The notes below the pieces were generated by a model that was not told the DNA's origin, searched no databases, and worked only from the letters and a program-made list of their open reading frames with translations. This document shows positions 17,496 to 26,892 of a stretch of DNA of 64,000 bases, one piece after another. A program made the translations under genes and the position numbers. The stretch covers positions 763,501 through 827,500 of the forward strand of contig NZ_JBBOUI010000001.1 in NCBI RefSeq assembly GCF_038005985.1, written 5' to 3'. How positions within the stretch are numbered: the stretch's first letter is position 1; each line of letters opens with the position of its first letter. The DNA comes from Solibacillus sp. FSL R7-0682 (GTDB lineage: Bacteria; Bacillota; Bacilli; Bacillales_A; Planococcaceae).

Positions 17496-18275
17496 ATGAA
17501 CATAGGAATAATTGGAGCGGGTGCAATCGCTCATTTTTTATTAAATGAAATAAACAAAAAGCAGTTGAATACGTTACAGATTCAAAGTGTTTTTGTCAGG
17601 GATCGAGAGAAGTATCGCATGCTGGAAGAGGAATATGGGGTTCGGCTGTATACCGAATTAACCGAGTTTCTAAATACTGAAATAGATATTGTTGTGGAGG
17701 TAGCCGAAATAGAGGCGGTAAAGAGCTTGATCCCGGCTGTTCTACGAAAAAAAGATGTTATATTAATTAGCATTGGTGCACTTGCGGATAGGGAAACTTT
17801 GACTAACATTGTTCAAATTGCTGAACAGAGTGGAAATCAAATTTATTTACCATCAGGTGCAATCGGTGGGGTGGATTTATTACAAAATGCAAATGCGCTT
17901 GGGACAGTAACACATGTTTCATTAACTACTAGAAAGCCCGCTAGTACCTTAATAAACGAGCCTATTCAAGAAGAAAAAGTTGTATTTCAAGGAAAAGCGA
18001 CCGATGCAATTATGCAATTCCCAAAAAATATGAATGTCTCGATCGTATTGGCACTTGCGGGGATTGGATTCGATAAAACCCAAGTATGTCTAGTGGCGGA
18101 TCCACACATCGATCAAAATGTTCATGAAATCAAAATGATCGGGGACTTTGGAGAAGCTATGTTGACAGTGAAAAATAACCCGCTTTCGGAAAATCCAAAG
18201 ACAAGTTATTTAGCTGCAATCAGTATTTTAGGAACATTGCAGCGGATAAATGGGCATTTGTTAATTGGGAGGTAA
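17496..18275 (+). CDS. nadX: Aspartate dehydrogenase, NadX-like
   Basis: 259 residues with an N-terminal Rossmann motif GIIGAGAIA and the aspartate dehydrogenase domain (SGAIGGVDLLQNA, then NVSIVLALAGIGFDKTQVCLVADP). The enzyme oxidises L-aspartate with NAD(P)+ to iminoaspartate/oxaloacetate and in some bacteria feeds NAD synthesis in place of NadB. ATG 17496 is preceded by AAGAGGGG at the right distance; an ATG 24 bases upstream has no ribosome site. No nadA or nadC is adjacent, so a role in NAD synthesis is inference; a catabolic role is also possible. Confidence 0.85.
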   Translation: MNIGIIGAGAIAHFLLNEINKKQLNTLQIQSVFVRDREKYRMLEEEYGVRLYTELTEFLNTEIDIVVEVAEIEAVKSLIPAVLRKKDVILISIGALADRETLTNIVQIAEQSGNQIYLPSGAIGGVDLLQNANALGTVTHVSLTTRKPASTLINEPIQEEKVVFQGKATDAIMQFPKNMNVSIVLALAGIGFDKTQVCLVADPHIDQNVHEIKMIGDFGEAMLTVKNNPLSENPKTSYLAAISILGTLQRINGHLLIGR

Positions 18276-18358
18276 TTGATCAATCATTATCCATTTTGCC
18301 GAAGCACCTGTAACCAATTATAATAAAACGATAGTAACAGTTTGAAGGAGATTTATTG

Positions 18359-18661
18359 ATGAAGACACGATATAAAATTACACGTCTAGATGCACAAGGA
18401 AATCCAACGTTAAGCTTAGAGGAATGCCAAAGCTTCTTTGCTGCGCAACCTGATTTCGAGTACAATGATTCATTTGGTGCAAGCCAGGACGGCGTACATA
18501 TGAAGATTAAAGGTCACTTTTTCATGTGGCAAGTAGAAAATGCACAAATACCTTTCCGCTTTTTCGATGGTGAAATTTATGTATCCGTTTCACACCTAGT
18601 TATTTTAGAAAAAACGATGGATATTGCGCGTCAATTAAACGCTGTTTATATTGAAGGATAA
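18359..18661 (+). CDS. Hypothetical protein, 100 residues
   Basis: A soluble protein of 100 residues (starts MKTRYKITRLD) with no recognised motif, no signal peptide and no membrane segment. ATG 18359 has GAAGGAG eight bases before it; the TTG just upstream is not the start. It stands about 80 bases after nadX and may be cotranscribed with it. The mixed alpha/beta composition with aromatic residues suggests a small folded domain; function unknown. Confidence 0.75.
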   Translation: MKTRYKITRLDAQGNPTLSLEECQSFFAAQPDFEYNDSFGASQDGVHMKIKGHFFMWQVENAQIPFRFFDGEIYVSVSHLVILEKTMDIARQLNAVYIEG

Positions 18662-18763
18662 TGGTGAGATACCGGTATATTATTTTAATGTAAAAAAACA
18701 CCAATACGAATTGAAGCTTTTTTGATATGATGAACGTATAGATAGAGAAAAAGGAGTACTTAT

Positions 18764-19108
18764 ATGTTCATTGATGATGTTATGTTTTCCATCGGTCCAT
18801 TATTTATCGGGCTTGTTTTTATCATTATTTTTGGTATGATCATTTTTACGATTTTTACGAAAATTAAAGAAGGTGTTAAAAATAATAACTCCCCTCGCCT
18901 TACTGTACCTGCAAAAGTTGTATCGAAGCGTACCCACGTTCAAGGCGACAATTCGTATACTACTTATTATGTAACCTTTGAAGTGCAAAGTGGGGATCGC
19001 ATGGAGTTAAGTGTTGATGGTACCGAATATGGAATGTTAGTTGAGCAAGACCTTGGTTTATTAACCTTTCAAGGCACGCGTTATGTTTCCTTTGAACGCC
19101 AAAAATAA
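18764..19108 (+). CDS. DUF2500 membrane-anchored protein
   Basis: 114 residues: an N-terminal transmembrane helix (about residues 10-32), a short linker and a C-terminal beta-rich domain (VPAKVVSKRTHV, TYYVTFEVQSGDRMEL, GLLTFQGTRYVSF) typical of DUF2500. Function is unknown in this family. The ATG follows AAAAAGGAG. The soluble domain is predicted to be outside the membrane or cytosolic; the sequence does not settle the topology. Confidence 0.8.
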   Translation: MFIDDVMFSIGPLFIGLVFIIIFGMIIFTIFTKIKEGVKNNNSPRLTVPAKVVSKRTHVQGDNSYTTYYVTFEVQSGDRMELSVDGTEYGMLVEQDLGLLTFQGTRYVSFERQK

Positions 19109-19135
19109 GCAGATTCTCGCTCGTATAAATAAAAG

Positions 19136-19375
19136 AGTGGGATGGGACAGAAGTGAAAATTTCTCTATTTACGGTAAAATACAGTATTAAAAATTGAATA
19201 CTCAATAAATTGGTTGTAGTAGAGGGGCGACACCTGGGGGAATAGCGTGACGACTGAGAATACAGGCTCAGGCCACGCCCCCGGAAAGCGTCCCCGCAAC
19301 GGAAACCATTTACAAAAAAACATCATTTTTCTTACTAGAGAAAAATGGTGTTTTGGTTTTGTCCCAGCCTCCTCT
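19136..19375. repeat. Interspersed GC-rich repeat within a long inverted repeat
   Basis: GGGATGGGACAG near 19138 and its inverted partner TGTCCCAGCC near 19363 enclose 240 bases. Inside is a G+C-rich block at about 19224-19308 (GGGGCGACACC, GGGGGAATAGCGTGACGACTG, GCCACGCCCCCGGAAAGCGTCC), far richer than its surroundings. It is followed by a terminator-like stem (AACATCATTTTTCT with AGAAAAATGGTGTT, 19319-19353). I recall this pattern from intergenic repeats scattered in Bacillaceae and Planococcaceae genomes. It encodes no protein. It fills most of the 580-bp gap before the next operon; the rest, 19376-19688, shows no gene. Confidence 0.65.
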
Positions 19376-19688
19376 CTTCGTTTAAACCTCTCACCTTTAA
19401 AATATGCATATTATTCCAGATGAAACAGGGTATAGAGAAATAAGCGCAGTCAACTTCACTTTTTCTTGTTGAACCTAGGTTAGGCCTCGCTTCTTTATTT
19501 TTCGAGTCCGTTTATCACATATTTTTAAAATAGAAAAGATTTTATCGGAAAGTATGACTATTCCAATTTTTATATATAGATTATGTTTATTCTTATTTAT
19601 TATGATAGTTTAGTAGTTTTTCTATCAATTAAATGATAAAAATAACAGGTAAAGAATACATTTTGCAAAAATATTAGGAGGGGTCCCA

Positions 19689-20567
19689 ATGAATGAAGTA
19701 ATCATCGCAGACATCATGCAGGAACATGAAGCAGAGCGGTACTTTGAAATATGGCGGGAAAGTGTGATTCGATCGCGTCTTACAATCACTGCAGTCTTTT
19801 TAAAAATGGATTATTCTAATCAGCAAAATGCAAACGAAGGGTATGTTAATAATCAACTAACAGCATTTTTACAATCAAAACTTCGTAAAACGGATTTGCT
19901 TTTTCAATTAGATGATGAAGAGCATTGGGGAATTTTCTTTTTACAGAGTAGTGATGTAGAAGCTAGAGCGTTCTTAAAACGACTCTTTGCTACTTTAAAG
20001 GCAGATAGAAAGCTGCAACATCTTACATTAAAAGCATCCATTACTGAGATAAGGAATAATCGTGTGACATTTGAAGATTTGCTAGATAAAAATAGACAAA
20101 AGCTATCAGATTTTCAACAGGAAACGTGGTCTATCGTGCAGGTGGAAGATTATCGTGAACAGCCTACTGAATTGGTGAAGGTGAGTATTATTGAACAAAA
20201 TGCAATTTTTCGACAAGTATTAACGTCAACGCTGGAGCAATTAGATATTCCTCATTTTACATTAGACGTATCGTCTTATGAGGATGGCTATCATTTTTTA
20301 CAATCCTCAACCTATAAAACAGGATATATGCATTTAATTGTAATGAATGATATTTTACCACGTAAAAATGGCTTAGAAATTTTGCACATCTTACGAAATA
20401 TGCCAAATGAAAAGAAATTTATTATTTATATGATGTCAGAACGTAATTCTGAAGGAGCGGCACTTAATGCGTATGAAAGTGGAGTGGATGAATATATCGT
20501 GAAGCCATTTAATTTACGCTTGCTAGAAGCAAAAATAAAAAGGACTTTTGCGAGGCTTTGGTTATGA
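19689..20567 (+). CDS. Degenerate GGDEF plus degenerate receiver protein
   Basis: 292 residues in two parts. Residues about 20-150 align with a GGDEF (diguanylate cyclase) domain, but the signature is LDDEEHWG instead of LGGDEF. Residues about 165-290 form a response-regulator receiver fold. The phosphoacceptor position in MNDILP is N220 instead of aspartate, and the acidic pocket reads IIEQN; the conserved lysine in VKPF remains. Both domains therefore look catalytically silent and may act as ligand-sensing or docking modules. AGGAGGGG precedes ATG 19689. The stop overlaps the next start (ATGA), the first of three such overlaps joining four genes. The likely role is control of the adjoining polysaccharide machinery, which is inference. 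Confidence 0.75.
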   Translation: MNEVIIADIMQEHEAERYFEIWRESVIRSRLTITAVFLKMDYSNQQNANEGYVNNQLTAFLQSKLRKTDLLFQLDDEEHWGIFFLQSSDVEARAFLKRLFATLKADRKLQHLTLKASITEIRNNRVTFEDLLDKNRQKLSDFQQETWSIVQVEDYREQPTELVKVSIIEQNAIFRQVLTSTLEQLDIPHFTLDVSSYEDGYHFLQSSTYKTGYMHLIVMNDILPRKNGLEILHILRNMPNEKKFIIYMMSERNSEGAALNAYESGVDEYIVKPFNLRLLEAKIKRTFARLWL

Positions 20568-21610
20568 TTAAATTGTCTATTTCTTTTCTTTTCGTAATCA
20601 TCGTCATCCTACTTGCCGTGCTTTTTATTTTTACGATGTATTTACTTGTTCAACGACAGCGCGAAAGCCGTTTTGAAAAAGTAAGGGATAGTTATATAAA
20701 AAACTATTCACAGCTTTGGTACAATTATTTATTCAATAACGAATGGTTCAGTATAGTGCTTGTACCTAAAAAAAGAGCTCAAGTTGAAGCGATTGAGATG
20801 ATTTTTTCATCGTATTTAAAAAATCTGCTGAATGAAAAAGTTCAATTAGAAATTAAACAATTCTCCAATCAATACTTGAAAGATTTCTATGAAAAAGATT
20901 TATCAAGTAAACGATGGAGCGTTAGAATGAATTCTCTTTATCGGATTGCAGATTTTCACATAGATGAATTGCTACCTATGTGTCAAAAATTTGAGAAAAC
21001 CAATATATCAGAAGAAGAGTATTTTCAACTATTAAAAATATACTCTCTATTCCAACCAGATTTGTTTATGGAAAAAGTGAAAGAATCATCTGTTAGTTAC
21101 TCAGAAAGCGAGTATAGAAGACTATTTATATTATTAGAAGATGATGTATTTAGTACATTTTTCGATGAATTCAATAATTTTCCATTTAAAATTCAATTTG
21201 CGCTCATTGATACTGCAGCAATCAAACGAAATATGCAGTATATTGAGCGATTAAAAAAATTATTGGACCATGAGGTTGCGGAAATTAATATTAGAGCATT
21301 AAAAGGTCTTTATGAAATTGGGATTATTGATGAGATAGATTCCTTTATACCATTTGTAACTTCGAATATGTGGGAAGCAAGGTTAATGGTTGCTAAAATT
21401 TTCAAACATGTACCACTAAATTATACTTATAATTATTTAGAGCAACTTCTTCAGGATGAGAATTGGTGGGTACGTTCTCAGGCTGCAAAGACAATTGTAG
21501 AAGATCGACATGGTATCGACAAATTACAGCAATTTATTGAATCCTCAAATGACAAATATGCCATTGAAATGGCACAAGAAATTGCAGCTAGAAAGGAGGG
21601 AAGTAAATGA
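20564..21610 (+). CDS. Membrane-anchored HEAT-repeat-like protein
   Basis: 348 residues. An N-terminal membrane helix (about 8-30) is followed by a basic stretch and then an all-helical cytoplasmic region with repeating motifs such as WSVRMNSLYRIADF, WEARLMVAKIF and WWVRSQAAKTIV, typical of HEAT-type repeats that bind other proteins. ATG 20564 overlaps the upstream stop in ATGA; a TTG six bases earlier is a poorer start. Its place between a signalling-type protein and a glycosyltransferase suggests a scaffold linking the two at the membrane. No enzyme motif is visible. Confidence 0.75.
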   Translation: MIKLSISFLFVIIVILLAVLFIFTMYLLVQRQRESRFEKVRDSYIKNYSQLWYNYLFNNEWFSIVLVPKKRAQVEAIEMIFSSYLKNLLNEKVQLEIKQFSNQYLKDFYEKDLSSKRWSVRMNSLYRIADFHIDELLPMCQKFEKTNISEEEYFQLLKIYSLFQPDLFMEKVKESSVSYSESEYRRLFILLEDDVFSTFFDEFNNFPFKIQFALIDTAAIKRNMQYIERLKKLLDHEVAEINIRALKGLYEIGIIDEIDSFIPFVTSNMWEARLMVAKIFKHVPLNYTYNYLEQLLQDENWWVRSQAAKTIVEDRHGIDKLQQFIESSNDKYAIEMAQEIAARKEGSK

Positions 21611-23028
21611 AAATAATTGATTATAGCATGATGTTTTTTGGTGCCATTATTTTATTTTATATGCTGTTCGTTATCGTTTCATATAGTGCAATGTTCATCA
21701 TCGCCATGCTTGATGTTAGAAAACGCTATCGTCTAGATTTATCAGAGTACGATGATTCACATATCGATGCGTTTTATTCAAAACCCGTTTCATTACTTGT
21801 ACCTGCTTACAATGAGGAAGTAGGCGTAATTGATACAGTTTATTCATTATTGAATTTACGTTATCCTCAAACTGAAATTATTATTATTAATGATGGATCT
21901 ACAGATCAAACGCTTCAAATCGCCATCGAACATTTTCGAATGAAGCCAATAAATAAAATCGTCCGTACAAACATCCCGACAAAAAAAATTAAGCAAATTT
22001 ATGAATCTGAAATATATAAAAATTGTATTTTAGTAGATAAAGAAAATGGTGGTAAGGCGGATGCATTAAATGTTGGGATTAATGTATCACAGTATCCATA
22101 TTTTTGTTCTATTGATGGGGATTCTATTTTGGATGAAAAATCGTTACTGCGGGTGATGAAACCTATCACTTTATCTGATGGTAATGTCATTGCAGCTGGA
22201 GGCAATGTTCGAATTGCGAATGGGGCAAAAATGCAGTTTGGATCTATATATGAGACGCATTTATCTAGTAATTACTTAGTCATCATGCAAATTATCGAAT
22301 ATTTAAGGGCATTTTTAATGGGGCGAATTGCTTTGAGTAAATTCAACTTAGTGCTTATTATTTCAGGCGCTTTTAGTGTGTTTTCTAAAGAGTGGGCTGT
22401 TCAAGCTGGTGGGTATTCAACAAATATTATTGGGGAAGACATGGAGCTTGTGGTGAATATTCACCGACTCATTAAGGAAAAAAAGGAAAATAAGCGGATT
22501 GAATTCGTCCCCGATCCAGTTTGCTGGACTGAGGCACCTCAATCTTTAGGCGTGCTACGAAATCAACGAAGAAGGTGGCATCAAGGATTATTTGAAAGTT
22601 TATGGAAACATAAAAAAATGACATTGAATCCTAAATACGGACAAATTGGAATGATTTCGTTTCCATATTTTTGGTTAGTAGAATGTCTAGGTCCGATTAT
22701 TGAGTTAGGTGGATATATGTATATTGTTATCGCCTTTTTCTTAGGGGATATTTATTATGAAGTTGCACTCATGCTACTATTACTCTTCGTTATTTATGGA
22801 GTTATTTTTTCGATTGCTGCGATATTATTCGAAGCTTGGAGTATGAATACTTATCCGAAAAAAAGAGCGTTATTTCGCATGATTCTTTTAGCATTTACAG
22901 AAATTTTTTGGTATCGCCCACTAACATTATTTTGGCGCTGTGAGGGGTTAGTCCGCTTTGTCTTAAGAAAAAGTGACTGGGGTAATATGAAGCGTGTCGG
23001 TATTGCTGAAAAGGAGAAACGTGTATGA
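21607..23028 (+). CDS. Processive family 2 glycosyltransferase, membrane-bound
   Basis: 473 residues of GT2 type, like synthases of poly-N-acetylglucosamine, hyaluronan or cellulose. There is one membrane helix at about 8-35, then the catalytic core: LVPAYNEE (nucleotide binding), IIINDGSTD, KENGGKADALN, SIDGDS (metal-binding DxD), GEDMELV (catalytic aspartate) and QRRRWHQG (the Q/RxxRW product-binding motif). C-terminal membrane helices follow at about 345-430. All active-site motifs are intact, so it should polymerise a sugar from a UDP-sugar and push it across the membrane. The start overlaps the previous stop (ATGA). The sugar cannot be told from sequence. Confidence 0.88.
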   Translation: MKIIDYSMMFFGAIILFYMLFVIVSYSAMFIIAMLDVRKRYRLDLSEYDDSHIDAFYSKPVSLLVPAYNEEVGVIDTVYSLLNLRYPQTEIIIINDGSTDQTLQIAIEHFRMKPINKIVRTNIPTKKIKQIYESEIYKNCILVDKENGGKADALNVGINVSQYPYFCSIDGDSILDEKSLLRVMKPITLSDGNVIAAGGNVRIANGAKMQFGSIYETHLSSNYLVIMQIIEYLRAFLMGRIALSKFNLVLIISGAFSVFSKEWAVQAGGYSTNIIGEDMELVVNIHRLIKEKKENKRIEFVPDPVCWTEAPQSLGVLRNQRRRWHQGLFESLWKHKKMTLNPKYGQIGMISFPYFWLVECLGPIIELGGYMYIVIAFFLGDIYYEVALMLLLLFVIYGVIFSIAAILFEAWSMNTYPKKRALFRMILLAFTEIFWYRPLTLFWRCEGLVRFVLRKSDWGNMKRVGIAEKEKRV

Positions 23029-26000
23029 AGCGAATCTATATAGGAGTTATCGTCGTTCTTATACTAATTGTTACCCCTATTGCATGGTGGTACTTGGAAG
23101 ATGAAAACCAGCTAAATGTGGCCATTGTAGACAAAACCGTACCAAATGAATCTTACCGGGAGCATTTAGGGGTGAATTGGTTTTTAAACCATTATAAATA
23201 TGTAACTAATAAAGAATCGTATGATTTGAAACGCGATTACTATGGAACGATTCCAAATGATACAACAAATAGCGTTGTGGAAAAGAATTTGCCAAACGAC
23301 TATAGCGACTATGATGTCATCTATTTAGCGGATACGTACGGAGTTTACAAAGATGATTTACAAAAACAAAAACGTTTAGGTGAGCGTTCTGAAAAAATTG
23401 TTGGTGGACTTGAACAGAAAGAATGGCAGGCAATTGTAGAACGCTTAGCTAGCAAAAAGAAGAGTATGTTAATTGCTGAGTATAACACTTTTGCTTCGCC
23501 AACATCAGCGGAAGTTCGAAAAGAATTACAGGATTATTTAGGAATTACGTGGTCTGGTTGGATTGGACGTTATTTCGATGAGCTTGATTATCATAAAAAT
23601 ATTGAAATACCGCAATGGGTCATAGATGAACATGGGGAACAATGGCCATATAAAGGTGGAGGGTTTTTACTATTTAATGAAATAACAGAAGAACTCCTCG
23701 TTCTAGAATTAGACAAGCATGTTAAATCGGAAGGCATTCAAGTGCAGTTTACAGAAAAAGGAGAAGAATTCTTTGATTCCTCTGCACATGCACAATATGA
23801 TTATTGGTTTGATATTATAACACCCAAGTATGCGGATAATGCGCTCGCAAATTATAAATGGGACTTAACAAATGAAGGAACAGAACTTTTGAAGGATAAC
23901 GGTATTCCAGAGCAGTTTGCCGCAATTGTAGGTCAAGATAAACGCTACACATCGAGTTATTATTTTGCAGGGGATTTTAATGATATAGCTCGTGTACCTA
24001 CTATTTATAAAATAAAAGGGTTACCGACGGTCTATAAATATGCGGAGAAGTATGCCGACAGTTCGTTTTACTGGTCCATTTACATCCCAGTCATGTATAA
24101 AATATTTGAATCATTTGAACACAAAGAGGTTCAGGAAGCTGTAAATCATGAGAAATTGAACTATAATGCTCGTATTCAAGGTCAATCATTTGAAGTATTA
24201 CGAGATGGCAAATGGGAACCGATTGTATTTAAGGGTGTCAATATTGGAATGGGCAAACCTGGTGCTTTCCCTGGAGAAGCAGCAATTACAGAAGAGGAAT
24301 ATTATCGCTGGTTCCATCAAATTGCGGATATGAATGCCAACACCATTCGAGTGTACACACTACATCCACCTGGTTTCTACAGAGCACTTGCTAAATATAA
24401 TGAAGAAAACCCAATGAAGCCATTATATGTTTTACATGGGGTTTGGATAAATGAAGAGGGCTTAGCAGATTCATTGGATGCCTATGATAAAGAAACGTTA
24501 GAAGAGTTCCAATTAGAAATGAAACGCATGGTTGATGTAATCCATGGGAATATGTATGTAGAGCCTCGACCAGGACATGCATCTGGCTTATATGATGTGG
24601 ACGTATCGAAATATGTCATAGGATGGGTACTAGGAATTGAATGGTATCCACATATGGTTGTTGGAACGAATGAAAAACATGCGAAGATTGGACAATACAA
24701 CGGTACATTTTATGAAACGAAGGGTGCTACTCCATTTGAGTATTGGTTAGCGGAACAAATGGATCTTGTTACAGTTTATGAAAAAGATAAATATAACTGG
24801 CTACGCCCAATGAGTTTTACGAACTGGGTCACAACGGACATACTTGAACATCCGTCAGAACCATCCGAGGAAGAAGATTTAGTGGGAGTCAATCCAAATG
24901 TTATTTATACAAAGGGAGAGATGACTGCGCCAGGCCAATTTGCTTCCTACCATGTGTATCCTTACTACCCTGACTTCTTTAATTTTGATCAAGATTATTT
25001 AAATTTTGTTGATTTCCGAGGGAACAAAAATAGCTATGCTGGTTATTTAAATGAACTCCATGAAGCACATAAAATGCCTGTCCTTATTGCAGAATTTGGA
25101 ATCCCTGCATCACGTGGGAAAACACATGATAATGTATATGGTTGGAATCAGGGGCAAATGTCAGAACAAGCACAGGGGGAAACACTTCAACATTTATTTG
25201 AGGATATTATGCATGAAGGGCTACTTGGAGGACTTGTTTTTACGTGGCAAGACGAGTGGTTTAAACGAACGTGGAATACGATGGATTATGATAATCCGAA
25301 TCGTCGTCCATTTTGGTCCAATGCACAAACAAATGAGCAACAGTTTGGTCTACTAAGCTTTGATCGACTTAAAGTGAAAATTGATGGTAAGACAGATGAA
25401 TGGCAAGGAAAACAGTTATACGGTACAACGGCAAATGATCCTACAGATTTTACGGTAGATTATGATGAACGCTATTTGTACATTAAATTAAAGAGTGAGG
25501 TATTAGCAAACACATCGCCTCGCATCTTATTAGACGTGGTACCTAATCAAGGGAACACGTCAGCAACCTCTATAAAAGATATGACTTTTTCTAATGGAAT
25601 TGACTTTATAGTTGAAATCAATAAAAATAAGGATTCTCGAATACTAATTGATGAATATTACGATTTCTACAATTATTTATATGGACATCGATTACAATTA
25701 ATTGCACCTCGAATGAATGCTGCCTCTATCAATAGCGGCAAGTTCGCTCCAATCTATTATGCGTTAAATAAACAATTGTTTTTACCTGAACAAAATACAA
25801 CGACTGATTTTATGTATTATGAGACAGGGAAATTACTTCAAGGAAATGCGAATCCGGAAGAGAAAGATTATAACTCTCTAGTTGATTATACGTGGACGGA
25901 AAACAATGAGATTGAGCTTCGCATCCCATGGCTATTAATTCAAGCAAAAGATCCAAGCCAACGGGAATTTATAGGGGACCTGTATAAAGATGGAGAGAAG

Positions 26001-26204
26001 GCGTTCATAAAAGTCGACAATATTTATATTGGTGCTTTATTTGTAGATCAAACCAACAATGTTGTTCAATCTTTACCAGTAGCGAATGAACATGTTTTAC
26101 CCCCACTTGCAGCGTATACTTGGGAAACATGGCAAGTACCAAAATATGAAGAGCGCTTAAAGCAATCTTATTATATTTTGCAAAACTTGTTTAAAGCATA
26201 TTAA
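23025..26204 (+). CDS. Large membrane-anchored glycosidase-like protein with CBM9-like domain
   Basis: 1059 residues. An N-terminal membrane helix (about 5-23) anchors an extracytoplasmic protein. Residues about 390-770 resemble a TIM-barrel glycoside hydrolase of the clan GH-A type: NANTIRVYTLHPPGFYRAL, WVLGIEWYPH with a candidate acid/base glutamate, and LIAEFGIPAS with a candidate nucleophile. Residues about 785-1040 resemble a family 9 carbohydrate-binding fold (KIDGKTDEWQG, DERYLYIKLKSE). The first 350 residues are unassigned. The start overlaps the glycosyltransferase stop (ATGA). It probably trims, transfers or exports the polymer made by the partner synthase. The exact hydrolase family is not certain. 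Confidence 0.75.
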   Translation: MKRIYIGVIVVLILIVTPIAWWYLEDENQLNVAIVDKTVPNESYREHLGVNWFLNHYKYVTNKESYDLKRDYYGTIPNDTTNSVVEKNLPNDYSDYDVIYLADTYGVYKDDLQKQKRLGERSEKIVGGLEQKEWQAIVERLASKKKSMLIAEYNTFASPTSAEVRKELQDYLGITWSGWIGRYFDELDYHKNIEIPQWVIDEHGEQWPYKGGGFLLFNEITEELLVLELDKHVKSEGIQVQFTEKGEEFFDSSAHAQYDYWFDIITPKYADNALANYKWDLTNEGTELLKDNGIPEQFAAIVGQDKRYTSSYYFAGDFNDIARVPTIYKIKGLPTVYKYAEKYADSSFYWSIYIPVMYKIFESFEHKEVQEAVNHEKLNYNARIQGQSFEVLRDGKWEPIVFKGVNIGMGKPGAFPGEAAITEEEYYRWFHQIADMNANTIRVYTLHPPGFYRALAKYNEENPMKPLYVLHGVWINEEGLADSLDAYDKETLEEFQLEMKRMVDVIHGNMYVEPRPGHASGLYDVDVSKYVIGWVLGIEWYPHMVVGTNEKHAKIGQYNGTFYETKGATPFEYWLAEQMDLVTVYEKDKYNWLRPMSFTNWVTTDILEHPSEPSEEEDLVGVNPNVIYTKGEMTAPGQFASYHVYPYYPDFFNFDQDYLNFVDFRGNKNSYAGYLNELHEAHKMPVLIAEFGIPASRGKTHDNVYGWNQGQMSEQAQGETLQHLFEDIMHEGLLGGLVFTWQDEWFKRTWNTMDYDNPNRRPFWSNAQTNEQQFGLLSFDRLKVKIDGKTDEWQGKQLYGTTANDPTDFTVDYDERYLYIKLKSEVLANTSPRILLDVVPNQGNTSATSIKDMTFSNGIDFIVEINKNKDSRILIDEYYDFYNYLYGHRLQLIAPRMNAASINSGKFAPIYYALNKQLFLPEQNTTTDFMYYETGKLLQGNANPEEKDYNSLVDYTWTENNEIELRIPWLLIQAKDPSQREFIGDLYKDGEKAFIKVDNIYIGALFVDQTNNVVQSLPVANEHVLPPLAAYTWETWQVPKYEERLKQSYYILQNLFKAY

Positions 26205-26337
26205 GATTACGAAAATAGTTGAGGCTACGTACACAGGGTTAATTTTATGCTTTCATTCCTCTAAAGATAGTTTCTAAAGTCATTCTATGATACAGTAGCT
26301 ACACTACCGCTGAGTTTAGCGGAATGGAGGTATTTGA

Positions 26338-26685
26338 ATGAATACAGTTGAAGAGTTTGTAGAATCATTAGTTGCTGCTACAGCAAATAATGAAGTGAGC
26401 TGGAGCGAGGGGACATCTGAGCTTCGTTCCGTTTTAGAAGACGTATACGGAAATTCGGATTCGCTTTATATGTTTTTAGATGAAGAGGCGGGTGCTAATG
26501 TAGTAGTAGCTACGTATCAATATTACGAAGGTGAAGTTGAAGCAGATGAATTTATTAAAGACGGAATGAGTATTTTACTCGTGGACGTGGATGATTTTGA
26601 AATTTTGAATGAAGTAACAGACGAAGATGTGGAAGATCCCTCGCTTTTTATAAGTTTACTTGAAGCAATTAAATCGGCAAAATAA
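26338..26685 (+). CDS. Acidic hypothetical protein, 115 residues
   Basis: A small, very acidic soluble protein (starts MNTVEEFVESL) with no signal peptide and no recognised motif. ATG 26338 follows ATGGAGGT at a good distance. It is separated from the polysaccharide operon by 133 bases that include a small CCGCTGAGTTTAGCGG hairpin, and it is closed by a terminator at 26695. Function unknown. Confidence 0.7.
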   Translation: MNTVEEFVESLVAATANNEVSWSEGTSELRSVLEDVYGNSDSLYMFLDEEAGANVVVATYQYYEGEVEADEFIKDGMSILLVDVDDFEILNEVTDEDVEDPSLFISLLEAIKSAK

Positions 26686-26694
26686 ATGTATGTT

Positions 26695-26738
26695 AGACTG
26701 TCCAACACTAAGTACAACTTAGGGAGGGGCAGTCTTTT
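26695..26738 (+). terminator. Rho-independent terminator
   Basis: AGACTGTCC...CTAAG pairs with CTTAG...GGGGCAGTCT, followed by five Ts, ten bases after the stop of the acidic protein gene. Confidence 0.75.
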
Positions 26739-26791
26739 TCCATGAGTTCATTTTGCAGAAATAATCAGCTGGATGCATCAATCTAATCGTA

Positions 26792-26840
26792 TGAAAAGAC
26801 CAACATAGGGCGACGCCTTTCTGTTGGTCTTTTCATTTTT
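26792..26840. terminator. Hairpin with T-rich flank between convergent genes
   Basis: TGAAAAGACCAACA and TGTTGGTCTTTTCA form a 14-bp stem with a roughly 15-base loop. With A-rich and T-rich flanks it can serve either strand, and it lies between a plus-strand gene and the minus-strand DUF4282 gene. Confidence 0.7.
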
Positions 26841-26892
26841 ACTCTACGAACGAGGTCACATCAAAATGTCACTAGCTTTGACGTATAGGAAT

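Noticed and set aside
25051-25356. 101-codon plus-strand frame inside the glycosidase-like gene
   Set aside because: Shadow of the continuous 1059-codon gene.
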